NCBI GenBank assembly: GCA_964243435.1
Contig: CAXTFM010000004.1
Span: 1-64,000 of the forward strand
Source of the DNA: RH-AL1 sp964243435
GTDB taxonomy: Bacteria; Pseudomonadota; Alphaproteobacteria; Rhizobiales; Beijerinckiaceae
DNA: 64,000 nt
Direction of reading: 5' to 3'
Made by a program: the position numbers and the translations under genes. The notes beneath the pieces were generated by a model, which saw only the letters and a program-made list of their open reading frames with translations, was not told where the DNA came from and made no database searches. Below are positions 7,935 to 16,518 of this stretch, piece after piece. Every line of letters begins with the position of its first letter. Position 1 is the stretch's first letter.

Positions 7935-10900
7935 CTAGCTGTGGAGTGCGCGGCGCAGGTCGAGGGTCAGGGGGAAGTCGGCGTTCGGCACCTCGGCTGG
8001 GACGCTGAACGCGCCCGGGGTGTGCCCTCGCGGCTCGAAGCGCGCGAGGCGCCGCGCTTCCGCTTCGAAGGCGTTGACGGGGAAGGTTTCATAGTTGCGC
8101 CCACCCGGATGCGTCGCGTGATGGGTACACCCGCCGAGCGATCGTCCCGTCCAGCTGTCATACACATCGAAGGTCAGCGGCGCGTGCGGCGAAATCGTCG
8201 GGTGCAGGCCTTCCGCCGGCTGCCACGCCTTGTAGCGCACGCCGGCGACCGCCTGCTGGGTCGCGCCGGTCGGCGTCATCGGCAGGCGGCGGCCGTTGCA
8301 GGTGACGAGATGGCGGCCGGGCAGGAAGCCGTCGACCTTGACCTGAAGGCGCTGCGTCGAGGAGTCGACGTAGCGGATCGTGCCGCCGAGTGCGCCGGTT
8401 TCGCCGAGCACCGGCCAGGGCTCCAGCGCTTGGCGCAGTTCAAGCCTGACGCCCCCTGCCTCAACCGTGCCGCAGAACGGGAACCTGAATTCACGCTGCG
8501 CCTCGAACCAGGCGGGGTCGAAGGCGTAGCCCGCCCCGGCGAGATCGGCGAGCACGCCCGTGAAATCCTCCCACACGTAGTGCGGCAGCATGAAACGATC
8601 GTGCAACGTGGTGCCCCAGCGCGCAAAGCCGCCCGCCTGCGGCACGCGCCAGAACCAGGCCACGAAGGCGCGCAGCAGCAGCTGCTGGGCAAGGCTCATG
8701 CGGCTGTCCGGCGGCATTTCGAAGGAGCGGAACTCGATCAGGCCGAGCCGGCCCGTCGGCCCGTCCGGCGAGTACAGCTTGTCGATGCAGATCTCGCATC
8801 GGTGGGTGTTGCCGGTGACATCGACGAGGATGTTGCGGAACAGGCGGTCGACCAGCCACAGGGGGAAGGCGTCGCCGGGCTTGGGCACGTGGCCCATCGC
8901 GATCTCAAGCTCGTACAACCCGTCGTGGCGCGCCTCGTCGACGCGCGGCGCCTGGCTGGTCGGCCCGATGAAAAGACCGGAGAACAGGTAACTGAGCGAA
9001 GGATGGCGCTGCCAATACAGCACGAAGCTCTTGAGCAGGTCGGGCCGGCGCAGGAATGGCGAATCGGCCGGTGTCACGCCGCCGAGCACAACGTGGTTGC
9101 CGCCGCCCGTGCCGGTGTGGCGGCCGTCGGTCATGAATTTATCGGCGCCGAGCTTGCATTGCCGGGCGTCCTCGTAAACGCCCGTCGTGATCGCCACGGC
9201 CTCCGGCCAGCTCGCTGCGGGATGCACATTGACCTCGATGACGCCGGGGTCGGGCGTGACCTTGATCACGTCGAGGCGCGGGTCCACCGGCGGCGGATAG
9301 CCCTCGATGTGGATCGGCGTGCCGGTCTCCTCCGCGGAGCGCTCCACGGCGTCGAGCAGCTCGAGGTAGTCTTCCAGGCGCTTGGTCGGCGGCATGAACA
9401 CGCAGACCACGCCATCGCGCGGTTCGACGGAGATGGCCGTACGCACCGCGTTTTCGACGAGGTCCTGCTCCACCCGCGGCTGGGCTGTCGCGCGGCTGCC
9501 CTCGACCCGCTCGAAGCGCGGGCTTGGCGGCGCACTGGCGGGAACGGGTCGTGCGAGGTCGGGCAGCGGACCCCGTTCGGCGATCGGGTCGGGATCGTTG
9601 GTGAAAGGATAGGCGGCAGGCGGCACGTAGGGTAGCGAGGACAGCGGCAGGCGGTAGCCCACCGGCGAGTCGCCCGGCACCAGGTAGAGCTTGTCCCGGC
9701 GCAGCGCCCAGCGCTCGCTCGTCCAGCGCGGTTGCGCGTCCGAGCGCGTTTGCCAGCTTTGCACGGGGAGCACGAAGCCCGACGGCGTGGCGAGGCCCCG
9801 CGTGAACGTTCGCACCATGCGGTTGCGCTCCTCGGGGTCGTCGATCTTGGGGTCGGTCGGCGTGACGTTGGTCGGCAACGCGGCCTCCCGCTCGCTCCAC
9901 ACTGCGGGGTCCTCGAAGGCGGGAACGACGTTGTCGGGTGAAAGTGCGAGGTTGCGGGCGATGGCCGCGGCAAAGGCCGCGGCAGCCTCGCACGTGCGCT
10001 CGACAACCGTTTGCGGCGGGGCGTCGACGCGCTTCTGCTCGGCGCTGAGGGTGCGCGCAACCGAGGCGATCAGCGCCTGGTTCTTCCAAATCGGCTTTCC
10101 GTCGCGGCGCCAATAAAGGGAAAAGGCCCAGCGCGGCAGGGTTTCGCCGGGGTACCATTTGCCCTGGCCGTAGAGCAGCATGCCGCCCGGCGCGAAGCGC
10201 GCGCGCAGGCGGCGGATCAGCCGGTCGGCGAAGCCCTGCTTGGTTTCCCCCACCGCGGCCGTGTTCCATTCCGCCGCCTCGAACTCCGACGCGGAGACGA
10301 AGGTCGGTTCGCCGCCCATCGTGAGGCGGACGTCCTGGGCGGACAGGTCGGCGTCGACCTTGCCGCCGAGCGCGTCCACCGCCGTCCAGGCCTCGTCGGA
10401 GAAGGGCAGCGAGATGCGCGGCGTTTCCGCGATGCGACGCACCTGCATGTCGAAGGCGAAGGTGACCTCGGCGGGGTCGACGAGGCCGGAGATCGGGGCC
10501 GCCGAGCGGTAGTGCGGCGTCGCGCAGACCGGCAGATGCCCTTCGCCGCAGAGCAGTCCAGAGGTTGCATCGAGCCCGATCCAGCCTGCGCCGGGCACGT
10601 AAACCTCCGCCCAGGCGTGGAGGTCGGTGAAGTCCTGCCGCGTGCCCTGCGGTCCCTCCATCGGATCGATGTCGGCCTTGAGCTGAACGAGGTAGCCGGA
10701 CACGAAGCGCGCGGCGAGGCCGAGGTGGCGCAGGACGTGGACGAGGAGCCAGGCCGAGTCGCGGCACGAGCCGGAGCGCGAGGCCAGTGTCTCCTCCGGC
10801 GTTTGCACGCCCGGCTCCATCCGGATCAGGTAGGCGACGAGCTGCGACAGCCGCACGTTCAGGTTGACCAGGAAATCCGCGGTGCCCGTCGGCGCCGTCG

Positions 10901-11303
10901 GCACGTCGGCGAGGAAGGCGGCGAGCCCCGGCCCGGCCGGCTCGGTTTCGAGGTAGGGGGCCAGCTCCTTCGCGAGGTCCGCCTCGTAGCGGAACGGAAA
11001 GCTGCTGGCGTAGTCCTCGACGAAGAAATCGAACGGGTTGAAGACGTCGAGGTCGACGCTGAGGTCGACCTCGATCTTCAACTCGGTCGCCTTTGTCGGA
11101 AAAACGAGTCGTGCCAGCCAATTGCCGTAGGGATCCTGCTGCCAGTTGATGAAATGGTCGGCCGGCTCCACCTTGAGCGAGTAGCTTTTCACCGGCGTGC
11201 GGCAATGCGGCGCCGGCCGGAGACGGATCAACTGCGGGCCAATGCCGACCGGCCTGTCGTAGGTGTAGTGCGTCAGGTGGTAGATGGCGGCGGAAATGGC
11301 CAA
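7935..11303 (-). CDS. Transglutaminase / DUF2126 putative amidoligase
   Basis: A 1122-aa protein. Residues 1-90 are the beta domain usual before bacterial transglutaminases, and about 150-290 are the catalytic core with Cys180 (SGSCRDSAW), His229 (DLHAWAEV) and Asp245 (LDATSGL). From about residue 310 it continues as DUF2126, classed as a putative amidoligase, with LTMGGEPTFVSASEFE, GGMLLYGQGKWYPGE and a GTGGGNHVVLGG block. The start is TTG at 11303, preceded by GAGG at 6 bp. It is the promoter-proximal gene of the unit with the ATP-grasp/alpha-E fusion and the small transglutaminase. Family knowledge predicts peptide ligation and cleavage; no substrate is known. Confidence 0.87.
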   Translation of the reverse strand: MAISAAIYHLTHYTYDRPVGIGPQLIRLRPAPHCRTPVKSYSLKVEPADHFINWQQDPYGNWLARLVFPTKATELKIEVDLSVDLDVFNPFDFFVEDYASSFPFRYEADLAKELAPYLETEPAGPGLAAFLADVPTAPTGTADFLVNLNVRLSQLVAYLIRMEPGVQTPEETLASRSGSCRDSAWLLVHVLRHLGLAARFVSGYLVQLKADIDPMEGPQGTRQDFTDLHAWAEVYVPGAGWIGLDATSGLLCGEGHLPVCATPHYRSAAPISGLVDPAEVTFAFDMQVRRIAETPRISLPFSDEAWTAVDALGGKVDADLSAQDVRLTMGGEPTFVSASEFEAAEWNTAAVGETKQGFADRLIRRLRARFAPGGMLLYGQGKWYPGETLPRWAFSLYWRRDGKPIWKNQALIASVARTLSAEQKRVDAPPQTVVERTCEAAAAFAAAIARNLALSPDNVVPAFEDPAVWSEREAALPTNVTPTDPKIDDPEERNRMVRTFTRGLATPSGFVLPVQSWQTRSDAQPRWTSERWALRRDKLYLVPGDSPVGYRLPLSSLPYVPPAAYPFTNDPDPIAERGPLPDLARPVPASAPPSPRFERVEGSRATAQPRVEQDLVENAVRTAISVEPRDGVVCVFMPPTKRLEDYLELLDAVERSAEETGTPIHIEGYPPPVDPRLDVIKVTPDPGVIEVNVHPAASWPEAVAITTGVYEDARQCKLGADKFMTDGRHTGTGGGNHVVLGGVTPADSPFLRRPDLLKSFVLYWQRHPSLSYLFSGLFIGPTSQAPRVDEARHDGLYELEIAMGHVPKPGDAFPLWLVDRLFRNILVDVTGNTHRCEICIDKLYSPDGPTGRLGLIEFRSFEMPPDSRMSLAQQLLLRAFVAWFWRVPQAGGFARWGTTLHDRFMLPHYVWEDFTGVLADLAGAGYAFDPAWFEAQREFRFPFCGTVEAGGVRLELRQALEPWPVLGETGALGGTIRYVDSSTQRLQVKVDGFLPGRHLVTCNGRRLPMTPTGATQQAVAGVRYKAWQPAEGLHPTISPHAPLTFDVYDSWTGRSLGGCTHHATHPGGRNYETFPVNAFEAEARRLARFEPRGHTPGAFSVPAEVPNADFPLTLDLRRALHS

Positions 11304-11419
11304 GGTGGGCCTCGCTTCGGATCGGTCGCCGCAGACTTAGGACGCTTGCTCGGGGCAGGCAACGTTCGTGCCCGCGCATCCCGCGCCGCGCACGCTTCAG
11401 CGGACACGGTCGCGCCGGT

Positions 11420-11965
11420 TCAGGCGCCCTTGGGACGGAAGGCGACCACCGCCGCCGGATCGGTTTCGAGCCGGGCGGCGCCGATCAGGTCGAGGCAATA
11501 GGGCACGGCGGCGAAGACGGCGTCGAGGCAGGTCGCGATCGACCCCGGCTTACCCGGCAGGTTGATGACGAGGCAGCGGCCGCGCTGCGCCGCCATTTGC
11601 CGCGAAAGGATGGCGGTCGGCACCTCGCGCAGGCTCACCTGCCGCATCAGCTCGCCGAAACCGGGGTACACGCGCTCCGTCGCCGCCAGCGTCGCCTCGG
11701 GGGTGAGGTCGCGCGGCGAGGGGCCGGTGCCGCCCGTGGTGAGGACGAGGTCGCAACCCTCCTCGTCGGCAAGCGCGACAAGCGCGTCGCGCACGCTGTC
11801 GAACCCGTCCGGCACGATCCGGCGAAGGATGGTGAAGGGCGAGGTGAGCACGCGCGACAGGTACGCCTCGATCGCCGGTCCGCTTTCGTCCCGGTAGATG
11901 CCGGCGCTCGCCCGGTCGGAGGCGGTGAGGACGCCGATGCGGGCGGGGCGCGATGGCGCGCTCAC
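11420..11965 (-). CDS. mog: Molybdopterin adenylyltransferase Mog/MoaB-like
   Basis: A 181-aa protein of the MoaB/Mog family, which adenylylates molybdopterin before molybdenum insertion. Diagnostic motifs are GVLTASDRASAGIYRDESG at the N-terminus, LVLTTGGTGPSPRDLTPEAT in the middle and LVINLPGKPGSI near the end. The start is GTG at 11965, which overlaps the stop of the DUF1330 gene as GTGA. No other molybdenum-cofactor gene is visible in the window. An orphan CoxG-like gene lies far away at 50378, and I see no link between them. Confidence 0.88.
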   Translation of the reverse strand: MSAPSRPARIGVLTASDRASAGIYRDESGPAIEAYLSRVLTSPFTILRRIVPDGFDSVRDALVALADEEGCDLVLTTGGTGPSPRDLTPEATLAATERVYPGFGELMRQVSLREVPTAILSRQMAAQRGRCLVINLPGKPGSIATCLDAVFAAVPYCLDLIGAARLETDPAAVVAFRPKGA

Positions 11966-12579
11966 ATGCCTTCCACGATGACGACCTCGCCGGTCGAAAC
12001 CGCGACGCGGTGCTGGCGCGCGCGCTGGTAATCGTCCGACGTGTAGCACGCGATCGCCGACTGCACGTCCTGGAACTGGATCAGCACGTTGCGCCCGCGC
12101 GCCTGGCCCTCCAGCGCGTCGTAGGCCCCGCCGCGCACGAGGAAACGCGCGTCGTAGCGCTGGAACACCGGCGCAGCCGCCGCCACGTAGGCCTTCAACG
12201 GCGCGGGGTCGTTGATGTCGAAGCGCGCGACCCAGTAGCCCTTCTTGCCCGTGTCGGGCGCGGCGACGTGGCCCTGCGGCGCCTCGAGTCCTTCGACCAG
12301 CAGAAGCTCACCCTGCGACACGGCGAGACGGTGGCGGCGTGCCGCCTGATAGGTGTCGGAGTTGAACCAGCCGCGCCCGGCGGCCATGTCGGGGAATTCG
12401 ATCACCACGTTGCGCGCGCGTCCCTGCCCTTCCATCGGATGGGCCTCGCCGCCGCGCGCAAGAAAGCGCGCGCCGTGCGCGCGGTAGGCCGGACCCGCCT
12501 CCTCCGTGTACCTGGGATAGGCCGTCTTCGCACCCTCGGGATCGGTGGTGTCGACGCGGGCGATCATGAAGGCGTGCAT
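11962..12579 (-). CDS. Tandem DUF1330 protein
   Basis: A 205-aa protein made of two copies of the roughly 95-residue DUF1330 ferredoxin-like domain. The halves align by eye: FLARGGEAHPMEGQGRARNV against FLVRGGAYDALEGQARGRNV, and FNSDTYQAARRHRLAVSQGE against YTSDDYQRARQHRVAVSTGE. Usual family members are single-domain and dimerise, so the gene looks like an internal duplication that builds the dimer within one chain. It overlaps mog by GTGA. The biochemical role of DUF1330 is not established. Confidence 0.85.
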   Translation of the reverse strand: MHAFMIARVDTTDPEGAKTAYPRYTEEAGPAYRAHGARFLARGGEAHPMEGQGRARNVVIEFPDMAAGRGWFNSDTYQAARRHRLAVSQGELLLVEGLEAPQGHVAAPDTGKKGYWVARFDINDPAPLKAYVAAAAPVFQRYDARFLVRGGAYDALEGQARGRNVLIQFQDVQSAIACYTSDDYQRARQHRVAVSTGEVVIVEGM

Positions 12580-12652
12580 GGGCGTGTTCCGGGCTATGCT
12601 AGGGAAGTTCGGCACCGTCCTAGGCCGGCGGTGCACAAGGGTCGAGGCCGGC

Positions 12653-13507
12653 TTATGACGGCTTCGTCGCGCCGGTCTGCGCGGCGAAGGCCTTGAACGC
12701 CTCGCCATAGTCCTTGTGCCAGCGCGACAGCGGTGGGCGGTTCTCCACGATATCGCCTGCCGCCCACAGGATGCGCCGCTCGTCGGTCGCGCGTGGCACG
12801 TCGTTGTCGGGGCAAAGGATGTAGAAGTCGCCGCGCCCCACCGCCTCCACCATGAAATCAATGGTCTGTTCCGGCGTCCAGGCGGCCTCGGGCTTCTGCG
12901 TGCGGCCCCGCGCGGTGAGACCGGTGAACACGAAGCCGGGGATCAGCAAGTGTGCCGACAGCTTGCCGCCCTCGACGTTGCGCAGGTGGTGCTCCAACGC
13001 CTCGGTGAACGCCTTCACGCCGGCCTTGGCGACGTTGTAGGCCGGGTTGCCCGGCGGCGTGGTGATGCCCTGCTTGGAGCCGGTGTTGATGACCAGTCCC
13101 GGCGCACCGCGTGCGAGCATGCCGGGCACGATGGCCTGGGTGCCATGGACGATGCCCATCAGGTTGATGCCGATGAGCTGTGCCCAGGCCGCCGACGGCC
13201 CGAACACGTCGCTGTCCGGCGACACGCCGGCGTTGTTCATCAGGAGGTCGATGGCGCCGAGCTTGTCGAGCACCGTCGCTTCGAGATGCTTCAGGGAGGC
13301 GGGGTCGGCGACATCGGTCGGCACGGCCATCGCGACGCCCGACCGGGCCAGCTCCGTTTCGGCGGCGGCGAGACGTTCGCCGGGCAGATCGGCGATCGCG
13401 ACGCGCATGCCGAAGCCGAGGAATCTTTTCGCCGCGGCAAGGCCGATGCCGGAGGCGCCGCCGGTGATCACGGCGACCTTGCGGGGCGACAGGACGGGGT
13501 GCGGCAT
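12653..13507 (-). CDS. SDR-family NAD(P)-dependent oxidoreductase
   Basis: A 284-aa classical short-chain dehydrogenase. It has the cofactor motif TGGASGIG near residue 15, NNAG near 90, and the active site with INTGSKQ and YNVAKAGVKAF (YxxxK). The Ser of the triad is in the NTGSKQG stretch. Substrate cannot be deduced. It lies 73 bp upstream of the DUF1330 gene on the same strand, so the three genes SDR, DUF1330 and mog may form one transcript. Confidence 0.9.
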   Translation of the reverse strand: MPHPVLSPRKVAVITGGASGIGLAAAKRFLGFGMRVAIADLPGERLAAAETELARSGVAMAVPTDVADPASLKHLEATVLDKLGAIDLLMNNAGVSPDSDVFGPSAAWAQLIGINLMGIVHGTQAIVPGMLARGAPGLVINTGSKQGITTPPGNPAYNVAKAGVKAFTEALEHHLRNVEGGKLSAHLLIPGFVFTGLTARGRTQKPEAAWTPEQTIDFMVEAVGRGDFYILCPDNDVPRATDERRILWAAGDIVENRPPLSRWHKDYGEAFKAFAAQTGATKPS

Positions 13508-13598
13508 GGCGGCGGACTCTCGCGCTCGGGGTGCGCGGGCAACGGCCGGGCGGGCGAAAGGTTGAGGCGCCGGCCCGCGGCCGCGGCGCGACCAAGCG

Positions 13599-15155
13599 TC
13601 AGTGCGCCCCGGCCGCCGCATCCGGGCGCCGCGGCCGTCGGAGGATGAGGATGGCGGCGAGGCTGACGACGAGCCCGGTGCCGACGATCCAGAAGGCGTC
13701 GGCATAGGCGATGACGGTCGCCTCGCGGCGCACCTGCGCGGCGAGGACCGCCAGCGCCTGAGCCTTGGCGAGCGCGGGGTCGGCGGCGTTGCGCATGCCC
13801 GCCACCAGCGCGCCAACGCGCTCCTGCGTGCGCAGCGCGTTGGCGGTCATCGCCTCGGCGAGGGCGGAGAAGTGCATGTGCTCGCGTCGCTCGATCACCG
13901 TCGACAGCAGGGCGATGCCGACCGAACCGCCGAGGTTGCGCATCATGTTGGACAGCGCCGACGCGTCGGCGGTGTCGCGCGGCGCCAGCCCGGCGGTGGA
14001 CAGCTGCGACAAGGGAATCGAGAACAGCGGCTGCCCTGCGGCGCGCAGCAGCTGCGGCAGGATCAGCTCGTGCATGCCGACGTCATGAGTGAGGTTGACG
14101 TTGATGAAGCAGCTCGCGGCGAAGAGCAGCGTGCCGGTGGCGACGAGCAGGCGCGGGTCGACGCGGCGCATCAGCAGCGGCATCATCGGAAAGATGGCGA
14201 GCTGGGGGATGCCGCTCCACATCACCACCCAGCCGATCTGCTGGGCGCTGTAGTGCTGGATCTGCGCGCAGTAGAGCGGGATGACGTAGGTCGAACCGTA
14301 GGACACGGCGCCGAGCACCACCATCAGCATGGTCGCCGCCCCGATCGTCGGGTTGCGCAGCACCTTGAGATTGATGAAGGGGCGCCGGGCCGTGAGCTCG
14401 CGGGCGACGAAAAGCGCGATGCCGACCGCCGCGACCGCGGCCAAGCGCGAGATCACGGCTGATTCGAACCAGTCCTTGCGCTGCCCCTCCTCCAGCACGA
14501 CGGTCAGGCTCGACAGGCCGACGGCCATCGCCGCGACGCCGAACCAGTCGCCCTTGGCCAGCTCCTCCCACCGCGTGCCCTGCCTGGGCAGGGCGTAAAG
14601 CTGCAACGCCGCCGCGACCGGCCCCGGCAACAGGTTGAGATAGAAGATGTAGTGCCAGGAGAAGGTCTCGGTCAGCCAGCCGCCGATGGTGGGGCCGATC
14701 GCCGGGGCGAAGGTGGCGGTGAGGCCGAACACGGTGATGCCGATCCCCTGCTGCGCCTTCGGCAGGCGGGTGCGCAGGATGGTGATGGCGGTCGGGATCA
14801 GCACCCCGCCGGTGAAGCCCTGCCCGGCGCGGAACAGGATGAGCTGCGGCAGGCTCGTCGACAGCGCGCACAGGAAGGAAAAGCCGACGAACAGCGCCGT
14901 GTTGACGCTGAGGTAGCGCCGTAGGCCGAACACGCTGCCGAGCCAGCCGGTGAGCGGGATCACGATGATCTCCGCCATCAGGTAGGCGGTCGAGATCCAA
15001 CTTCCCTGGTCCGACGAGGCGCCGATGCCGCCTTCGATGTCGGCGAGCGACGAGTTGGTGATCTGAATGTCGAGGATGGCGGTGAACGCGCCGAGGATAC
15101 CGCCGACGAGGGCGAGCCAGTCCTTCAGGGTGGCCTTCTCCGCGGCGGCGCTCAT
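13599..15155 (-). CDS. DHA2-family multidrug efflux MFS permease (EmrB-like)
   Basis: A 518-aa inner-membrane protein with about 14 hydrophobic segments, as expected for the DHA2 (EmrB/QacA) drug:proton antiporters. Family motifs include LDIQITNSSLADIEGGIGA in helix 1 and GSWISTAYLMAEIIVIPLTGWL in helix 2. The start codon overlaps the stop of the HlyD/EmrA-like gene as ATGA, so the pair forms an EmrAB-type pump and is probably controlled by the divergent TetR regulator. Substrates unknown. Confidence 0.92.
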   Translation of the reverse strand: MSAAAEKATLKDWLALVGGILGAFTAILDIQITNSSLADIEGGIGASSDQGSWISTAYLMAEIIVIPLTGWLGSVFGLRRYLSVNTALFVGFSFLCALSTSLPQLILFRAGQGFTGGVLIPTAITILRTRLPKAQQGIGITVFGLTATFAPAIGPTIGGWLTETFSWHYIFYLNLLPGPVAAALQLYALPRQGTRWEELAKGDWFGVAAMAVGLSSLTVVLEEGQRKDWFESAVISRLAAVAAVGIALFVARELTARRPFINLKVLRNPTIGAATMLMVVLGAVSYGSTYVIPLYCAQIQHYSAQQIGWVVMWSGIPQLAIFPMMPLLMRRVDPRLLVATGTLLFAASCFINVNLTHDVGMHELILPQLLRAAGQPLFSIPLSQLSTAGLAPRDTADASALSNMMRNLGGSVGIALLSTVIERREHMHFSALAEAMTANALRTQERVGALVAGMRNAADPALAKAQALAVLAAQVRREATVIAYADAFWIVGTGLVVSLAAILILRRPRRPDAAAGAH

Positions 15156-16351
15156 CGGCGGACGAGCTGCGCGGCCGGCGTCGGCGCGCCCTCGTCGCGC
15201 ACGTCGACCATGGCCTCGGCGGACAGCCCCGGCCGCAGCCGGTCGACGAGCGGGTCGCCGCGTTCGAGGGCGATCTTGACCGGCACGCGCTGCACCACCT
15301 TTGTGAAGTTGCCGGTCGCGTTCTCCGGCGGCAGCAGGGCGAATTGCGAGCCGGTGCCCGGTGCGAAACTCACGATGCGGCCATGGAACACGTGGTCGCC
15401 GAAGGCGTCCACGGTGAACGTGGCGCGCTGCCCTTCGCGCATCGCGCCGACCTGCGTTTCCTTGAAGTTGGCGACGAGAAAGATCGCCTCGCCCATCGGC
15501 ACCACGGTGAGCAGGGAGGTTCCGGGTTGGAGGAGCTGGCCCTTGCGCACCGAGCGGTCGCCGACCACGCCGTCGATCGGCGCCGTGACCGTGGTGTAGC
15601 CGATGTTGAGCCTGGCCTGCTGAAGGTTGATCTCGGCGCGGCGCAGGCTTGCGCGAGCGGCCGCCTCCAGCGAGCGCAGGCTGTCGATCTGCTGGCGCGC
15701 CGCGTCGAAGGCGGCGGTAGCCTTGTCCACGGACGCCCGCTTGATGAGCAGCTCCGAACTCGCCTGCTGCGAACGCTGCGCCGTGCCGGCGCCAGCGGCG
15801 ACGAGGTCGTTGTAGCGCTTCGCCTCGACGGAGGCGAAGGAGTGCGCCGCGCGCGCGTTGGCGAGGTCGGCCTGCGCTTCCGCGATGCGGGCCTGCTGCT
15901 GGATGAGCGCGGCGCCGACCCCTTCAAGGCTCGCCTTGGCCTTGTCGAGATCGGCCTCGTCCTGCAGCAGCACGACCTGGTAGTCGCGGTCGTCGATGCG
16001 GGCGATGACGTCGCCGGCGCGCACCGCCTGGTTATCCGTCACGCGCAACTCCGCGACGAAGCCGCCGACCTTTGGCGCCACCACGACCTTGTCGGCCTGA
16101 AGGAAGGCGTCGTCCGTCACTTCCTCGAAGCGCCCATCGGTCCACCAGTGCCAGCCGTAACGCCCGCCGTAGGTCGCACCGCCGAGCGCGAGCAGCATCA
16201 GCACCATCGCCTTCGCGCCGACGCGACGGGTTCGCTGCGGCGCGGGTGCGCCGCCCTCCGTCGTCGACGGCGCGCGCGCCTCCATCGTCGGTCCGGTTGG
16301 GCCGTTAGCCGGCGTAAAGGCGGCGGGACGCTCCAGGGTCGTCGTCGTCAT
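15152..16351 (-). CDS. HlyD/EmrA-like membrane fusion protein
   Basis: A 399-aa periplasmic adaptor. A cytoplasmic N-terminus of about 50 residues is followed by one membrane segment (about 50-72, KAMVLMLLALGGATYGG), a biotinyl-lipoyl-like half with VVVAPKVGGFVAELRVTDNQ, a long coiled coil (about 130-240), then the second half GYTTVTAPIDGVVGDRSVRKG. It bridges the EmrB-like permease to an outer-membrane channel not encoded here. ATG 16351 is chosen because the upstream MRYA extension is not conserved-looking. The promoter region holds the TetR-type palindrome at 16367 and a CtrA-type site at 16398. Confidence 0.9.
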   Translation of the reverse strand: MTTTTLERPAAFTPANGPTGPTMEARAPSTTEGGAPAPQRTRRVGAKAMVLMLLALGGATYGGRYGWHWWTDGRFEEVTDDAFLQADKVVVAPKVGGFVAELRVTDNQAVRAGDVIARIDDRDYQVVLLQDEADLDKAKASLEGVGAALIQQQARIAEAQADLANARAAHSFASVEAKRYNDLVAAGAGTAQRSQQASSELLIKRASVDKATAAFDAARQQIDSLRSLEAAARASLRRAEINLQQARLNIGYTTVTAPIDGVVGDRSVRKGQLLQPGTSLLTVVPMGEAIFLVANFKETQVGAMREGQRATFTVDAFGDHVFHGRIVSFAPGTGSQFALLPPENATGNFTKVVQRVPVKIALERGDPLVDRLRPGLSAEAMVDVRDEGAPTPAAQLVRR

Positions 16352-16366
16352 GGCATATCTCAAAAC

Positions 16367-16382
16367 AGAACGGTATCGTTCT
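16367..16382. promoter_or_regulatory. Palindromic operator for the TetR regulator
   Basis: AGAACG-GTAT-CGTTCT is a perfect 6-bp-arm palindrome, 15 bp upstream of the efflux adaptor start on the minus strand and in the spacer facing tetR. Position and size match TetR operators, so it probably mediates repression of the emrAB-like pair and autoregulation. Confidence 0.6.
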
Positions 16383-16397
16383 ATAAAGACCGAATGG

Positions 16398-16412
16398 TTA
16401 AGGCAAGATTAA
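16398..16412. promoter_or_regulatory. CtrA-type site TTAA-N7-TTAA
   Basis: TTAA, seven bases (GGCAAGA), then TTAA exactly matches the full CtrA consensus, in a genome where AT-only tetramers are rare. It lies in the efflux/tetR spacer, 15 bp beyond the TetR-type palindrome. This could place the pump under cell-cycle or motility control. Binding is inferred from the motif only. Confidence 0.45.
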
Positions 16413-16518
16413 GGTGGTCCGCCACGCTGCGCGCCGCTTCCGCATATCGGCGACGGGCGGGATGACGTATCCTGTCCCCTGAGTGGAGTGGCGTGCGGGC
16501 GTGAAGCGGGAACAGGAG

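Noticed and set aside
14461..14470. GATTCGAACC, resembling a tRNA T-loop
   Set aside because: It lies inside the efflux permease gene and no acceptor or anticodon stems can be formed around it.
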